A stretch of DNA of 64,000 nucleotides, taken from the NCBI RefSeq assembly GCF_052076105.1, contig NZ_CP197245.1, positions 4,588,001-4,652,000 of the forward strand, written 5' to 3'. A program made the position numbers and the translations under genes. The notes beneath the pieces are model-generated. The model was not told where the DNA came from and ran no database searches. It saw only the letters and a list, made by a program, of their open reading frames with translations. Position 1 is the stretch's first letter; each line of letters starts with the position of its first letter. This DNA comes from Tardiphaga sp052076105. Its GTDB lineage: Bacteria; Pseudomonadota; Alphaproteobacteria; Rhizobiales; Xanthobacteraceae. Shown here piece after piece: positions 17,250 to 26,362 of this stretch.

Positions 17250-18596
17250 ATGGCCAACGCCAAGACGGTTGCGATCATCGGAGCAGGTCCGGTCGGTCTT
17301 GCTGCTGCATCCCACATTTTGGAAAGAGGCATGACGCCGATTGTGCTGGAGGCAGGCCCTGAAGTCGGCCATGCAGTCCGGCAATGGGGGCATGTACAGC
17401 TGTTCTCTCCTTGGGAATACAATGTCGACCCAGCCGCCAGGCGTCTGCTTGAGCCCACGGGATGGAATTCCCCGGAGCCCGAAGACTATCCGACAGGCTC
17501 TCAACTGGTCGAACAGTATCTAGTGCCTTTAGCTAGCAGAACGAAACTGCAGCAACATATTCTCACCTCAAGCAGAGTCACAGACATCAGCCGCCAAGGC
17601 CTTGACAAGCTCAAGAGCAATGGCCGCGCTTCGGCACCATTTGAAGTTCGTTATGAAACCTCAAGCGGCACGACGCAGGTCACCCGCGCCGATGCCGTCA
17701 TCGATGTTTCAGGAACGTGGACCACGCCAAACCCCGCTGGCGCAAACGGCCTCTATGCCCTTGGCGAAAAGGATGTCGCCGACAGGGTTGCATACGCCAT
17801 GCCGGACGTCCTTGGTGCGGATCGAGCCAAGTATGCTGGTAGAGCAGTTGCCGTACTCGGCGCAGGCCATTCCGCCATTGGTACCCTGACCAGCCTTGCG
17901 CATCTCAAGCGTGAAGCTCCGGAGACCACCGTCATTTGGCTTCTTCGCGGCGAAGACCCAGCCAGGGCATTTGGCGGCGGCGCCAACGATAAGCTGGCTG
18001 CGCGAGGAGAACTTGGTTCAGCATTCGCATCATTGGTCGCGGCAGGTCTTATTCAAGTCGAGCCGGGATTCCGGACAACACGCCTGAGCCTTGAAAACGA
18101 ACGGCTCCATATCACTTCCGGATCGGCCTGCTGCAGTCGCCATGTCATTGTCGATGAGCTGATCGTAGCGACCGGCTTCCGCCCAAACTTCGACTTCGTG
18201 CGCGAACTGCGTATCAGACTCGATTCCACCGTCGAATGCCCGGTGGCCCTGGCCCCTTTAATCGATCCAAACGAACATAGCTGCGGGACCGTTCGTCCCC
18301 ATGGTGCTCGGGAATTGGCGCAAGACGAGCCCGGTTTCTATTTTGCCGGGATGAAGAGCTACGGACGCGCTCCAACCTTCCTGATGTTGACGGGCTATGA
18401 ACAGGTACGCTCGATCGCAGCGGATATCGCAGGCGACCGTGAGGCCGCCGAACGCGTTGAACTCGTTCTTCCTGAAACGGGAGTTTGCTCACGCACCTCC
18501 GTTGAGGCGACGAATTGCTGCGGCGGACCCGAACCAGCTCCAAACAACAGCTGTTGTGCCCCCGCACAGCGAGCAGAGACGTCGGTTTGCGCATGA
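17250..18596 (+). CDS. FAD/NAD(P)-dependent oxidoreductase with cysteine-rich tail (ars-linked)
   Basis: This 448-residue flavoprotein has an N-terminal FAD-binding GAGPVGLAAA motif (residues 11-20), a second nucleotide-binding motif VLGAGHSAIG near residue 198, and a late ATGFRPN motif near residue 308. This is the layout of flavin monooxygenase or thioredoxin-reductase-like enzymes. It carries a Cys-Cys pair near residue 292 and a C-terminal tail with several cysteines (VCS, NCCGG, NSCCAP, SVCA). That tail is unusual for the family and could bind a metalloid. The gene follows arsR and precedes two MFS genes. It may oxidise or reduce an arsenic compound, or help load the exporters, as suggested for ArsO-type proteins, but the reaction is not known from sequence. 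Confidence 0.75.
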   Translation: MANAKTVAIIGAGPVGLAAASHILERGMTPIVLEAGPEVGHAVRQWGHVQLFSPWEYNVDPAARRLLEPTGWNSPEPEDYPTGSQLVEQYLVPLASRTKLQQHILTSSRVTDISRQGLDKLKSNGRASAPFEVRYETSSGTTQVTRADAVIDVSGTWTTPNPAGANGLYALGEKDVADRVAYAMPDVLGADRAKYAGRAVAVLGAGHSAIGTLTSLAHLKREAPETTVIWLLRGEDPARAFGGGANDKLAARGELGSAFASLVAAGLIQVEPGFRTTRLSLENERLHITSGSACCSRHVIVDELIVATGFRPNFDFVRELRIRLDSTVECPVALAPLIDPNEHSCGTVRPHGARELAQDEPGFYFAGMKSYGRAPTFLMLTGYEQVRSIAADIAGDREAAERVELVLPETGVCSRTSVEATNCCGGPEPAPNNSCCAPAQRAETSVCA

Positions 18597-18639
18597 ATGA
18601 CCATCATCGCCAACAAGTCACACGATGGGATAGCGTTCA

Positions 18640-19860
18640 GTGACCCTTTTTGGGACTTGGCAAGGCCGCCCGGCAATCTTTGCGATGTGCATCGGTCAGC
18701 TGGGAAGCCTGCTGCCGCATGTCGTGGTCCCCTCGATCCTTGCTCAGTTCCTGATACCCGAATGGCAGTTGACTGGCGCTAACGCAGGTCTGCTGGCTGG
18801 CAGCTATGCCGCAGGCTACATGCTCGCTGTCCCTTTCCTGGCAACGCTTACTGACAGGATTGATGCGCGCTTCGTCCTGATAGCAGGCTCCACCTTGAGC
18901 GCTCTGGCGACCCTGCTGTTTGGCCTCTTTGCCCAAGGTCTATGGTCGGGAGCCGTCTTGTGGGCACTGGCTGGAGTTGGCTTTGCCGGAGCCTATATGC
19001 CAGGCCTCAAGGCCCTGACCGACCGGCTGAACCCTGGCGACTCGTCTCGCGCGGTGACGCTCTATACGTCGAGCTTTTCATTGGGCGTTGGGCTTTCTTT
19101 TCTCGTCTCCCAACTGGTCGCGGAGAACATCAGCTGGCGCGCGGCATTCTACCTTACATCATTGGGACCTCTCTTCATGATAGCGGCTTGCCTTCTTCTG
19201 AAGCCGCTCAGCCCTAAATCCAGCAAGGGACGCTTTCTCAACTTCGCCCCGGTATTCCGTAACAGGCCCGCGATGGGTTTCGTCCTGGGATATGGCGCTC
19301 ACTGTTTCGAGCTCTACGGTATCCGGACCTGGCTGGTGGCTTTCTGGACCTTTGTCGCCAGCAACCACGGCGGCTCTTCTTATCTCACGCCCATCGCCAT
19401 CAGTTTCGCTTTCTCCATATTGGCGATGCCGTCCAGCATCCTGGGCAATGAGATCGCCCTCCGGCTCGGACGGCACCGCGCTGTCACCACCATCATGGTG
19501 ATATCGGCCTTGGTCGCGGTTCTCATCGGAGCACTGGCAGGCCAATCACCCTGGCTCCTTCTACCCCTCATCCTGATTTACGCGATCACCGTCCCGGCCG
19601 ACTCCGGCGCGTTGACGGCTGGCATGACCATGGCGGCCAACCCCGATAGTCGCGGGGCAACGATGGCCGTGCATTCAACCGTTGGATTCGGCTTTTCGGC
19701 ACTCGGCGCGTGGTGCGTTGGGTCCGCCCTCGATCTGGCTGGTGGCCCGCAGGTCGCTTCAGCGTGGCTGTTCGCCTTTTGCGTCCTGGCCGCAGGCATT
19801 CTGCTCGGCCCTCTCGCCCTCGCATGGTCTCGAACGCGAGCTGCAAACCAGCCTACCTAG
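18640..19860 (+). CDS. MFS transporter (ars-linked, first)
   Basis: This 406-residue protein has twelve hydrophobic segments and an MFS loop motif after the second helix (LTDRIDARFVLIAGS, near residue 70). The start is taken as GTG at 18640; the next ATG (residue 16) would cut into the first helix. It lies 43 bases after the flavoprotein gene and eight bases before the next MFS gene, so the three form an operon. Its place in the ars island suggests export of an arsenical or of a product of the flavoprotein, but the substrate is inferred from position only. Confidence 0.78.
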   Translation: MTLFGTWQGRPAIFAMCIGQLGSLLPHVVVPSILAQFLIPEWQLTGANAGLLAGSYAAGYMLAVPFLATLTDRIDARFVLIAGSTLSALATLLFGLFAQGLWSGAVLWALAGVGFAGAYMPGLKALTDRLNPGDSSRAVTLYTSSFSLGVGLSFLVSQLVAENISWRAAFYLTSLGPLFMIAACLLLKPLSPKSSKGRFLNFAPVFRNRPAMGFVLGYGAHCFELYGIRTWLVAFWTFVASNHGGSSYLTPIAISFAFSILAMPSSILGNEIALRLGRHRAVTTIMVISALVAVLIGALAGQSPWLLLPLILIYAITVPADSGALTAGMTMAANPDSRGATMAVHSTVGFGFSALGAWCVGSALDLAGGPQVASAWLFAFCVLAAGILLGPLALAWSRTRAANQPT

Positions 19861-19868
19861 GACGTTTT

Positions 19869-21068
19869 ATGGAATCTCCAATCAGCGACCGACAGCTCCC
19901 TATCATCCTGGCTCTCGGCACCACGCAAACATTGGCATGGGCGTCCAGCTATTATCTGCCCGCCATTCTCGCCGATCCCATCGCGCGCGACCTCGGCATG
20001 TCCAGTAACTGGTTCTTTGCGGCGTTCTCGGCGGCACTGGTGATATCCGGACTGCTTGGTCCGCGCGTCGGCAGGCAGATTGATGCCGTCGGGGGCCGTC
20101 AGGTCCTCTCGATTTCAAATGTCACCTTTGCTCTTGGCCTGGCTCTTCTTGGCTCGGCCCATGAACTATGGATGCTCGCCGTAGCTTGGCTGCTTTTGGG
20201 CATCGGTATGGGACTAGGCCTTTACGATGCGGCTTTTGGCGCGCTCGGCCGAATCTATGGCGACAAGGCGCGCCGTGCGATTACGGGAATTACATTGCTC
20301 GCTGGCTTTGCCAGCACCATCGGCTGGCCCCTGACGGCCTGGGGACTGGAGATCATCGGCTGGCGCAACACATGCTATGCATGGGCGGCCGCCCATTTGA
20401 TGATCGGCCTCCCGTTGAACCTGTGGTTCATCCCGCAAGTGAAGCGCGCCGTCGCTGCGACCACAGAGACAATCAAGCCTCATATCCCGATCGATCGCAC
20501 CATGGTGTTGCTGGCAGTCGCCTTTGCTGCGGCCTGGGCTGTCACCGGCGCCATGGCAGCGCACCTCCCCCGCATCCTTGAAGCCACCGGCGCAACCACC
20601 GTGCAGGCAATTGCCGCAGGAGCTTTCATCGGTCCTGCGCAGGTCTTCGCGCGCGTGATGGAGGCCAGTGTACTCGGCCGGCTCCACCCCCTGGTCACCA
20701 CTCGCCTTGCCTGCACGACACATCCGCTAGGCGCGATTGTCGTCGCGATCTTTGGCGGCGGCGCGGCCAGTGTCTTTGCTATCTTCCATGGCACCGGCAA
20801 CGGAATTCTCACCATTGCGCGCGGGACCCTGCCCTTGGCGATATTCGGACCACAGAACTATGGCTATCGCCTCGGGATACTCGGCGCTCCAGCCCGCATC
20901 TCACAAGCGCTGGCGCCAGTCGGGTTCAGCCTGCTCATCGATAAGCTCGGCGGTCAGGTACTGCTGGTATCTTCTGCACTGAGCGTTCTCGCGCTTGTGT
21001 CTCTCAGCTTCGTCAACCGTCAGGCAAGCCCAGCCCTTAAGGAATCGATGTCCTCGGCCGCGCAATAG
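19869..21068 (+). CDS. MFS transporter (ars-linked, second)
   Basis: This 399-residue MFS protein has about twelve helices and a loop motif GPRVGRQIDAVGGRQVL near residue 60. Similar MFS proteins are common in arsenic gene clusters of Rhizobiales, and some MFS proteins (ArsJ, ArsK) are known arsenical exporters. Assignment to one of those groups is not possible here. The longer reading frame overlaps the upstream gene; the ATG at 19869 gives a normal N-terminus. The C-terminus is polar. It is the last gene of the rightward ars arm; a tRNA gene on the other strand follows. Confidence 0.78.
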   Translation: MESPISDRQLPIILALGTTQTLAWASSYYLPAILADPIARDLGMSSNWFFAAFSAALVISGLLGPRVGRQIDAVGGRQVLSISNVTFALGLALLGSAHELWMLAVAWLLLGIGMGLGLYDAAFGALGRIYGDKARRAITGITLLAGFASTIGWPLTAWGLEIIGWRNTCYAWAAAHLMIGLPLNLWFIPQVKRAVAATTETIKPHIPIDRTMVLLAVAFAAAWAVTGAMAAHLPRILEATGATTVQAIAAGAFIGPAQVFARVMEASVLGRLHPLVTTRLACTTHPLGAIVVAIFGGGAASVFAIFHGTGNGILTIARGTLPLAIFGPQNYGYRLGILGAPARISQALAPVGFSLLIDKLGGQVLLVSSALSVLALVSLSFVNRQASPALKESMSSAAQ

Positions 21069-21229
21069 TTGCCTCATCGACGTTGACGGACCTCGCCACA
21101 GACTCGATTTCCTCACCTTGCTCGATCCGAGTAAGTGCTTCCATGCGCCGGTTCGGAGCCAGCTTTGGCCTGCGGTCGAACTTCACCATTTTGGTCGCCG
21201 GTGGCGACTCGGTGGCGATTCCACGAATG

Positions 21230-21251
21230 AAAAAACCGCCCCAAGGGGCGG
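21230..21251 (-). terminator. Rho-independent terminator after tRNA-fMet
   Basis: CCGCCCC-AA-GGGGCGG forms a seven-pair stem with a two-base loop, followed on the minus strand by six T. It lies 30 bases downstream of the tRNA. Confidence 0.8.
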
Positions 21252-21281
21252 CTGCTTCAGCTTAGTAATCAGATAGATGTT

Positions 21282-21358
<77 letters not shown>

Positions 21359-21642
21359 CCAAACCTTTCGGAAAACCAGAGACAAAACGAAGTCGGCCAA
21401 CGCCAAAGCGTCGATCGATCCCAGTCCGGAGGCTTCCTGAGAAGGCAACCGGGGCAAAGCCCTCGGTGCGAGGGGTATGTACCAATGCCGGCCTGCTTTG
21501 GAAAGGGGCAGCGGCGATCTTTTTGCGCTTTTATGACGGCCCGGGAAAACGCCGATCTGCCCTGTTTCGGTACAACCCGGCGCGCCCCGGATGCAACCGC
21601 CGAAACCGGCTTTTCAGGCCCGCTGGACGGCTCTTTGGCGGC

Positions 21643-22404
21643 CTAGCTCAGCAAAAAGCCGCCATCCACGGTCACGGTACTGCCGGTCATGTAACGCGAG
21701 GCCTGCGAAGCCAACAGCAGAATGGCACCGTCGAGATCGCTCTCACGACCGACCCGGCGCTGCGCGATGCGCTTGACCAGCTTCTCGCCCACGGGCGTGT
21801 CCCACGCGGCGTGGTTGATGTCGGTATCGATATAGCCCGGCGCCAGCGCATTGACGCGAATGCGGTGCGCGGCGAGTTCCAGCGCCAGCGCCTTGGTCGT
21901 CTGCACGATGCCGGCCTTGGAGATCGCATAGGGCGACACCGCCTTGGTCAGCCCGAATCCGAGGACCGAAGCGATATTGACGATATTACCCTCTACTTTA
22001 TGCGCGATCATGCGGCGCGCGGCTTCGGTCGCCGCAAAATAGGCGCCCTTGAGATTGGCCCCGATGACCGCGTCCCAATCCGCCTCGGTCTGATCGATGG
22101 CCATCTTCTCCACCGCAATGCCGGCATTGTTGATCAACACGCTGACCGGCCCGAGCGCAGCTTCAGCGGCATCGAACGCCTTTGCGATCGAGGCATTGTC
22201 AGTGACGTCCATCGACACCGCGACAGCGCGCCCCCCCTTGTCCGTGATTTCCTTCTGCAGGCTCTCCAGCTTGCCCATCTGCCGTGCTGCGAGCACCACA
22301 GCTGCGCCATGCGCGGACAGCACGCGTGCAAATTGCCGGCCGAGGCCCTGCGAGGCACCGGTAATGAGGATGGTTTCTTTACTGACGTCGAATATCCCGG
22401 ACAT
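21643..22404 (-). CDS. Short-chain dehydrogenase/reductase (classical SDR)
   Basis: This 253-residue protein has the cofactor motif TGASQGLG (residues 15-22), NNAG near residue 91, a catalytic Ser in NIASVLG and the YAISKAG motif (Tyr and Lys of the active site). It ends with the usual YMTGSTVTVDGG stretch. It should oxidise an alcohol or reduce a ketone with NAD(P)H in the cytoplasm; the substrate is not evident. The ATG at 22404 is preceded by AGGGAAA; the longer reading frame reaches into the divergent cvpA gene and is not used. The 284 bases between this gene and the tRNA hold nothing I can identify. Confidence 0.88.
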   Translation of the reverse strand: MSGIFDVSKETILITGASQGLGRQFARVLSAHGAAVVLAARQMGKLESLQKEITDKGGRAVAVSMDVTDNASIAKAFDAAEAALGPVSVLINNAGIAVEKMAIDQTEADWDAVIGANLKGAYFAATEAARRMIAHKVEGNIVNIASVLGFGLTKAVSPYAISKAGIVQTTKALALELAAHRIRVNALAPGYIDTDINHAAWDTPVGEKLVKRIAQRRVGRESDLDGAILLLASQASRYMTGSTVTVDGGFLLS

Positions 22405-22515
22405 GGCATTTCCCTTTGATTTTGCCCTAGTGATACCCGGCCTTGCCGCGATCGCAAACCGCCGCGCTCCACCGATTTCTTTGACGCGGAATTGCCGCAT
22501 GGGGACGAAGCCGCG

Positions 22516-23031
22516 ATGAACAGTTTCGATGTCATCGTTTACGTCGGCCTGATCGTCGCCATGGTCATCGGCTTCCGCGCCGGCCTCTTGCGCAGCGCCG
22601 TAACCATTCTGGGCTATCTGCTGGCGATGCCGATTGCTGTCTGGATTACCGGACTGATCGCGCCGCAACTGTCCGGCAGCGCCGCCGCACCGACCACGCA
22701 AAATTCACTGCTGTTCTTCGCGATCTTCCTGGTGTCAGGCATCGTGCTCGGCTCGCTGCTGCGCATGGCGATCAACGACATGATCGGTCACGAGATCGGT
22801 ATCGGCGACCGGCTCGCCGGCGCTTTGCTCGGGGCCACCCGCGTAGGCCTGATCGCGGTGACGCTCGTGCTGATCTTCGACCAGCTGGTGCCAGCTGATC
22901 GGCAGCCGGCCTATATGACCGGCTCACATCTGCGGCCCCTGCTATCGCTGGCCGGGCAAAAAGGCGTTAAATCGCTGCCGCCGGACGTGACGGCCACGAT
23001 CGAGCAATGGAAACGCGCGCATCGGCTCTGA
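22516..23031 (+). CDS. CvpA-family membrane protein
   Basis: This 171-residue protein has four hydrophobic segments and the CvpA pattern: NSFDVIVYVGLIVAMVIGFRAGLLRS at the N-terminus and a RLAGALLGATRVGLIAVTLVLIFDQ segment near residue 100. CvpA was named from colicin V production and is now linked to envelope homeostasis in several bacteria. The ATG at 22516 gives the usual start. The gene is divergent to the SDR on the left and 86 bases before the SDR on the right. Confidence 0.82.
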   Translation: MNSFDVIVYVGLIVAMVIGFRAGLLRSAVTILGYLLAMPIAVWITGLIAPQLSGSAAAPTTQNSLLFFAIFLVSGIVLGSLLRMAINDMIGHEIGIGDRLAGALLGATRVGLIAVTLVLIFDQLVPADRQPAYMTGSHLRPLLSLAGQKGVKSLPPDVTATIEQWKRAHRL

Positions 23032-23117
23032 CATCGGCGCCCTTATCAGGCCGCGCCCGAAGGTCTAGAGTGGCCGCCTCTTTTCTTCGCCATCTCGACA
23101 ACTTCAGGAGTGACATC

Positions 23118-23900
23118 GTGGATCTTGGAATCAAAGGCCGCCGCGCGCTTGTTTGCGCATCCAGCAAGGGCCTCGGCCGCGGCTGCGCGGAAGCACTAGC
23201 GGCAGAAGGCGTGCATATCGTCATGACCGCACGCGGCGCAGAAGCGCTGGCCGCCGCGGCAGCCGATATCCGCAAGGCTAATCCGGGTGTCGAGGTGATC
23301 GAGGTCGTCGGCGACATCACCACGGTCGAAGGCCGCGAAGCCGCGCTGAAGGCAGCCGGCCAGATCGACATCCTCGTCAACAATGCCGGCGGCCCGCCGC
23401 CCGGCGATTTCCGCAACTGGACCCGCGACGACTGGATCAAGGCCATCGACGCCAACATGCTGACGCCGATCGAGCTGATCAAGGCGACGGTGGACGGCAT
23501 GATGGAGCGCAAGTTCGGCCGCATCGTCAATATCACCTCGGCCGCCGTGAAAGCGCCTATCGATGTGCTCGGCCTGTCCAACGGCGCGCGCAGCGGCCTC
23601 ACAGGCTTCATCGCCGGCCTGTCGCGCAAGACCGTGCGCAACAACGTCACCATCAACGGTCTGCTGCCCGGCCCGTTCAACACCGATCGCCTGAAGGGCG
23701 TTGCAGCCGGCCAGGTCAAGGCGACCGGCCTGTCGATCGACGAGATCCTGGCCAAGCGCGCCGCGGAAAATCCGGCAGGGCGTTTCGGCGATGCCGATGA
23801 ATTCGGTCAGGCCTGCGCCTGGCTGTGCAGCGCGAAGTCCGGCTTCATCACCGGCCAGAACATCGTGCTCGACGGCGGCGCTTTCCCCGGCACGATGTAA
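23118..23900 (+). CDS. SDR-fold protein lacking the catalytic Tyr/Lys pair
   Basis: This 260-residue protein has the Rossmann fold of short-chain dehydrogenases: a CASSKGLGRG cofactor loop (residues 14-23), NNAGGPPPGDF near residue 89 and ITSAAVKAP with the serine. Where classical members have Tyr-x3-Lys it reads LSNGARSG, so both catalytic residues are replaced by Asn and Arg. Related proteins with this replacement are common in rhizobia and are usually auto-named 3-oxoacyl-ACP reductase. The GTG start at 23118 has CAGGAG eight bases upstream. Enzymatic activity of the normal type is doubtful. A terminator follows. Confidence 0.82.
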   Translation: MDLGIKGRRALVCASSKGLGRGCAEALAAEGVHIVMTARGAEALAAAAADIRKANPGVEVIEVVGDITTVEGREAALKAAGQIDILVNNAGGPPPGDFRNWTRDDWIKAIDANMLTPIELIKATVDGMMERKFGRIVNITSAAVKAPIDVLGLSNGARSGLTGFIAGLSRKTVRNNVTINGLLPGPFNTDRLKGVAAGQVKATGLSIDEILAKRAAENPAGRFGDADEFGQACAWLCSAKSGFITGQNIVLDGGAFPGTM

Positions 23901-23922
23901 GCGGCAAGATCTCAAGACGCGA

Positions 23923-23959
23923 AAAGGCGATCGGCTCGCATGCCGATCGCCTTTGTTTT
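23923..23959. terminator. Bidirectional rho-independent terminator
   Basis: AAAGGCGATCGGC pairs perfectly with GCCGATCGCCTTT (13 pairs, six-base loop). T-rich runs follow on both strands, so it can end the SDR-fold gene on the plus strand and the DUF3775 gene on the minus strand. Confidence 0.8.
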
Positions 23960-23971
23960 TGGATTACGCGC

Positions 23972-24385
23972 TCAATGGACCGGCGTAATGCGCTCGTTGG
24001 ACCAATCGACACCGAATTCTTCCAAACCTTCGGCGAGGAGATCGCCGAGCAACGGCTCGCCCAGCAGATAGCGCGCGGTGCGGCCATTGCGGCCTTCTGC
24101 TGCTTCGCGGCGCAAGTCACTCCATTCCTCGATAGTGCCGTCGCCGCGGCCTAGCCGCATCAGGGCGACAAGATCGATCTGCTCGTCCTCGCTGAGCGCG
24201 CTGATGAAGCCCACGATTTCCCGCACCACCGGATCTTCGCCATTGTCCTCCAGCACATCGATCATATCGTCGTCGGCGCCATTCGAGCCGGAATCGGGAT
24301 CCGAGGCGATATCCTTGGCGTCGAACTGCCGCGCCTTCTCGATCAGGAAACCCACTTTATCGGATGAAATCGCTAACTCCGGCAT
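23972..24385 (-). CDS. DUF3775 protein
   Basis: This 137-residue acidic, soluble protein matches the DUF3775 pattern: ISSDKVGFLIEKARQFDAKD at the start, VREIVGFISALSEDEQIDLVALMRLGRG in the middle and ARYLLGEPLLGDLLAEGLEEFG near the end. The function is not known. The ATG at 24385 is preferred to a longer reading frame. It is transcribed divergently from the MBL-fold hydrolase gene. Confidence 0.75.
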   Translation of the reverse strand: MPELAISSDKVGFLIEKARQFDAKDIASDPDSGSNGADDDMIDVLEDNGEDPVVREIVGFISALSEDEQIDLVALMRLGRGDGTIEEWSDLRREAAEGRNGRTARYLLGEPLLGDLLAEGLEEFGVDWSNERITPVH

Positions 24386-24513
24386 CGCACGCTCCTTGCT
24401 GAGGGCCTGATGTTCCATCCAGACAACGCGCAGCCCGGCAAGATGATCCATTGCGCGCCACGCCCGAAACCCGCATCTTCCAGCTTTAAAAAGAACAATG
24501 GGATGAACGCCTG

Positions 24514-25365
24514 ATGCAGTGGACGGTCGGCAAGGTCAGGGTCACGCAGGTCATCGAAGGCCAGACCATTGGCAGCACGCGCTTCATCCTCCCACAGGTC
24601 GGCCCCGATGAAGTCCATGCGCTGCCATGGCTGATGCCGGAATTTGCATCCCCCGAAGGCCGGTTGATAATGTCGATCCACGCGCTGGTGGTGGAAACGC
24701 CGACGCAAAGGATCATCGTCGATACCTGTTTGGGCAACGACAAGCAGGGCCGTTCGGTGCCGACCTGGAATAATCTGCACACGCCGTTCCTCGAGAACAT
24801 GACGGCGGCCGGCTTTCCGCCGGAGAGCATCGACACGGTGCTGTGCACGCATCTGCATGTCGACCATGTCGGCTGGAATACGAAACTGGTCGCCGGCCAA
24901 TGGGTGCCAACATTCCCGAACGCGCGCTATGTGTTCGGCCGGCAGGAATACGATTACTGGGCGACGCATAGCGATACGGCGTCACATCTCGCCGTATTCA
25001 ACGATTCAGTGAAGCCGATCGCCGATACCGGGCTGATGGATCTCGTTGCCAGCGATGCGCAGCTCTCGGACGAGATCACGCTGATCCCGACGCCGGGCCA
25101 CAGCCCCGGGCATATGAGCGTGCATATCAAATCCGCAGGCGAGGAAGCGCTGCTCACGGGCGATGCCGCGCATCACCCGGTACAGATGACGCATCTGGAG
25201 TGGTCATCGACGGCGGATTACGACCCGGTGCAATCTGCCGTATCACGGCGCGCGTTGTTCTCGCGTTTCGCGGATACGCCGACGCTGGTGATCGGCGGCC
25301 ACTTCGGCGCCGGCCGCATTTCACGCGCGGGAGATGCCTTCAAATTTGCCGCGCTGCAGCACTGA
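24514..25365 (+). CDS. MBL-fold metallo-hydrolase
   Basis: This 283-residue protein has the zinc-binding motif THLHVDHVGWN (near residues 111-121), a second conserved region TPGHSPGHMSVHI near residue 193, LLTGDAAHHPVQ near 212 and a late IGGHFG. These supply the His and Asp ligands for two metal ions. The sequence is closest in style to the hydrolases that include AHL lactonases and related esterases, but the substrate cannot be named. It has no signal peptide, so it is probably cytoplasmic. The gene for an FAH-family hydrolase follows after 88 bases. Confidence 0.83.
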   Translation: MQWTVGKVRVTQVIEGQTIGSTRFILPQVGPDEVHALPWLMPEFASPEGRLIMSIHALVVETPTQRIIVDTCLGNDKQGRSVPTWNNLHTPFLENMTAAGFPPESIDTVLCTHLHVDHVGWNTKLVAGQWVPTFPNARYVFGRQEYDYWATHSDTASHLAVFNDSVKPIADTGLMDLVASDAQLSDEITLIPTPGHSPGHMSVHIKSAGEEALLTGDAAHHPVQMTHLEWSSTADYDPVQSAVSRRALFSRFADTPTLVIGGHFGAGRISRAGDAFKFAALQH

Positions 25366-25453
25366 TTTTTGCGGCTCTGACTTTTCCGTATCGCGGTTGA
25401 ATTTCCCCGCGCCCTGTTCCACAACCTTTCAGACAAGCCCAAGGGAGACGACA

Positions 25454-26296
25454 ATGAAGCTCGTGAGATACGGCGCGTTCGGCAGCGAGAAGCCGGGACT
25501 GATCGACAAGGACGGCAAGCTGCGCGACCTCTCCGGACAGATCAAGGATCTGGCCGACGACGCATTCGCACCCGCCAATCTTGCCAAGCTCGCCGCGCTC
25601 GATCCTGCGTCACTGCCCGCCGTAAGCGGCTCGCCGCGCATCGGCTCGCCCGTTGGCGGCAAGCCGAAATTCATCGCGATCGGCCTCAACTATGCCGACC
25701 ACGCCGCTGAATCGAACATGCCGATTCCGTCAGAGCCCATCGTCTTCATGAAGGCACTCAACAGCCTGTGCGGCCCGAATGACGACGTCGAAAAGCCCCG
25801 TGGCTCGACCAAACTGGACTGGGAAGTCGAACTCGCCATCATCATCGGCACCAAAGCCAAGTATGTCACCGAGGCCGATGCGCTGAAACATGTCGCCGGC
25901 TACAGCGTCTGCAACGACGTTTCCGAACGCTTTTTCCAGATCGAGCGCGGCGGCCAGTGGACCAAGGGCAAGTCGCATGACACGTTCGGCCCGCTTGGGC
26001 CGTGGCTCGTCACGCCCGACGAAGTCGGCGACGTGCACAAGCTCAGCATGTATCTCGACGTCAATGGCAAGCGCTGCCAGACCGGCTCGACCGCGACCAT
26101 GATCTTCAACGTGCCGCAGATCGTCTCGTATCTGTCCGGCATGATGACGCTGCTGCCGGGCGATATCATCACCACCGGCACGCCGCCCGGCGTCGGCCTC
26201 GGCATGAAGCCGCCGAAATTCCTCGAAGTCGGCGACGTCATGACGCTCGGCATCGAGAAGCTTGGCGAGCAGAAGCAGAAAGTGATTGCGGCTTAA
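25454..26296 (+). CDS. Fumarylacetoacetate hydrolase-family protein
   Basis: This 280-residue protein has the FAH family core: a small N-terminal domain, then IAIGLNYADHAAE near residue 75, LDWEVELAIIIG with metal-binding acidic residues near residue 119, and the late GDIITTGTPPGVGLGMKPP motif. Such enzymes cleave or isomerise C-C bonds in 2-oxo acids during breakdown of aromatic compounds or sugars. The exact substrate is open. The ATG at 25454 is preceded by AGGGAGA; the longer reading frame overlaps the upstream gene. A GST gene follows beyond a terminator. Confidence 0.87.
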   Translation: MKLVRYGAFGSEKPGLIDKDGKLRDLSGQIKDLADDAFAPANLAKLAALDPASLPAVSGSPRIGSPVGGKPKFIAIGLNYADHAAESNMPIPSEPIVFMKALNSLCGPNDDVEKPRGSTKLDWEVELAIIIGTKAKYVTEADALKHVAGYSVCNDVSERFFQIERGGQWTKGKSHDTFGPLGPWLVTPDEVGDVHKLSMYLDVNGKRCQTGSTATMIFNVPQIVSYLSGMMTLLPGDIITTGTPPGVGLGMKPPKFLEVGDVMTLGIEKLGEQKQKVIAA

Positions 26297-26310
26297 GCGG
26301 CCTTCATTGC

Positions 26311-26340
26311 GCACGGACATGCTGGGCGTGTCCGTGCTTT
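26311..26340 (+). terminator. Rho-independent terminator after the FAH-family gene
   Basis: GCACGGACA pairs with TGTCCGTGC (nine pairs, nine-base loop) and is followed by TTT. The T-run is short, so the strength is uncertain. Confidence 0.6.
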
Positions 26341-26362
26341 CCATTCATGAAAGACATCGAAC

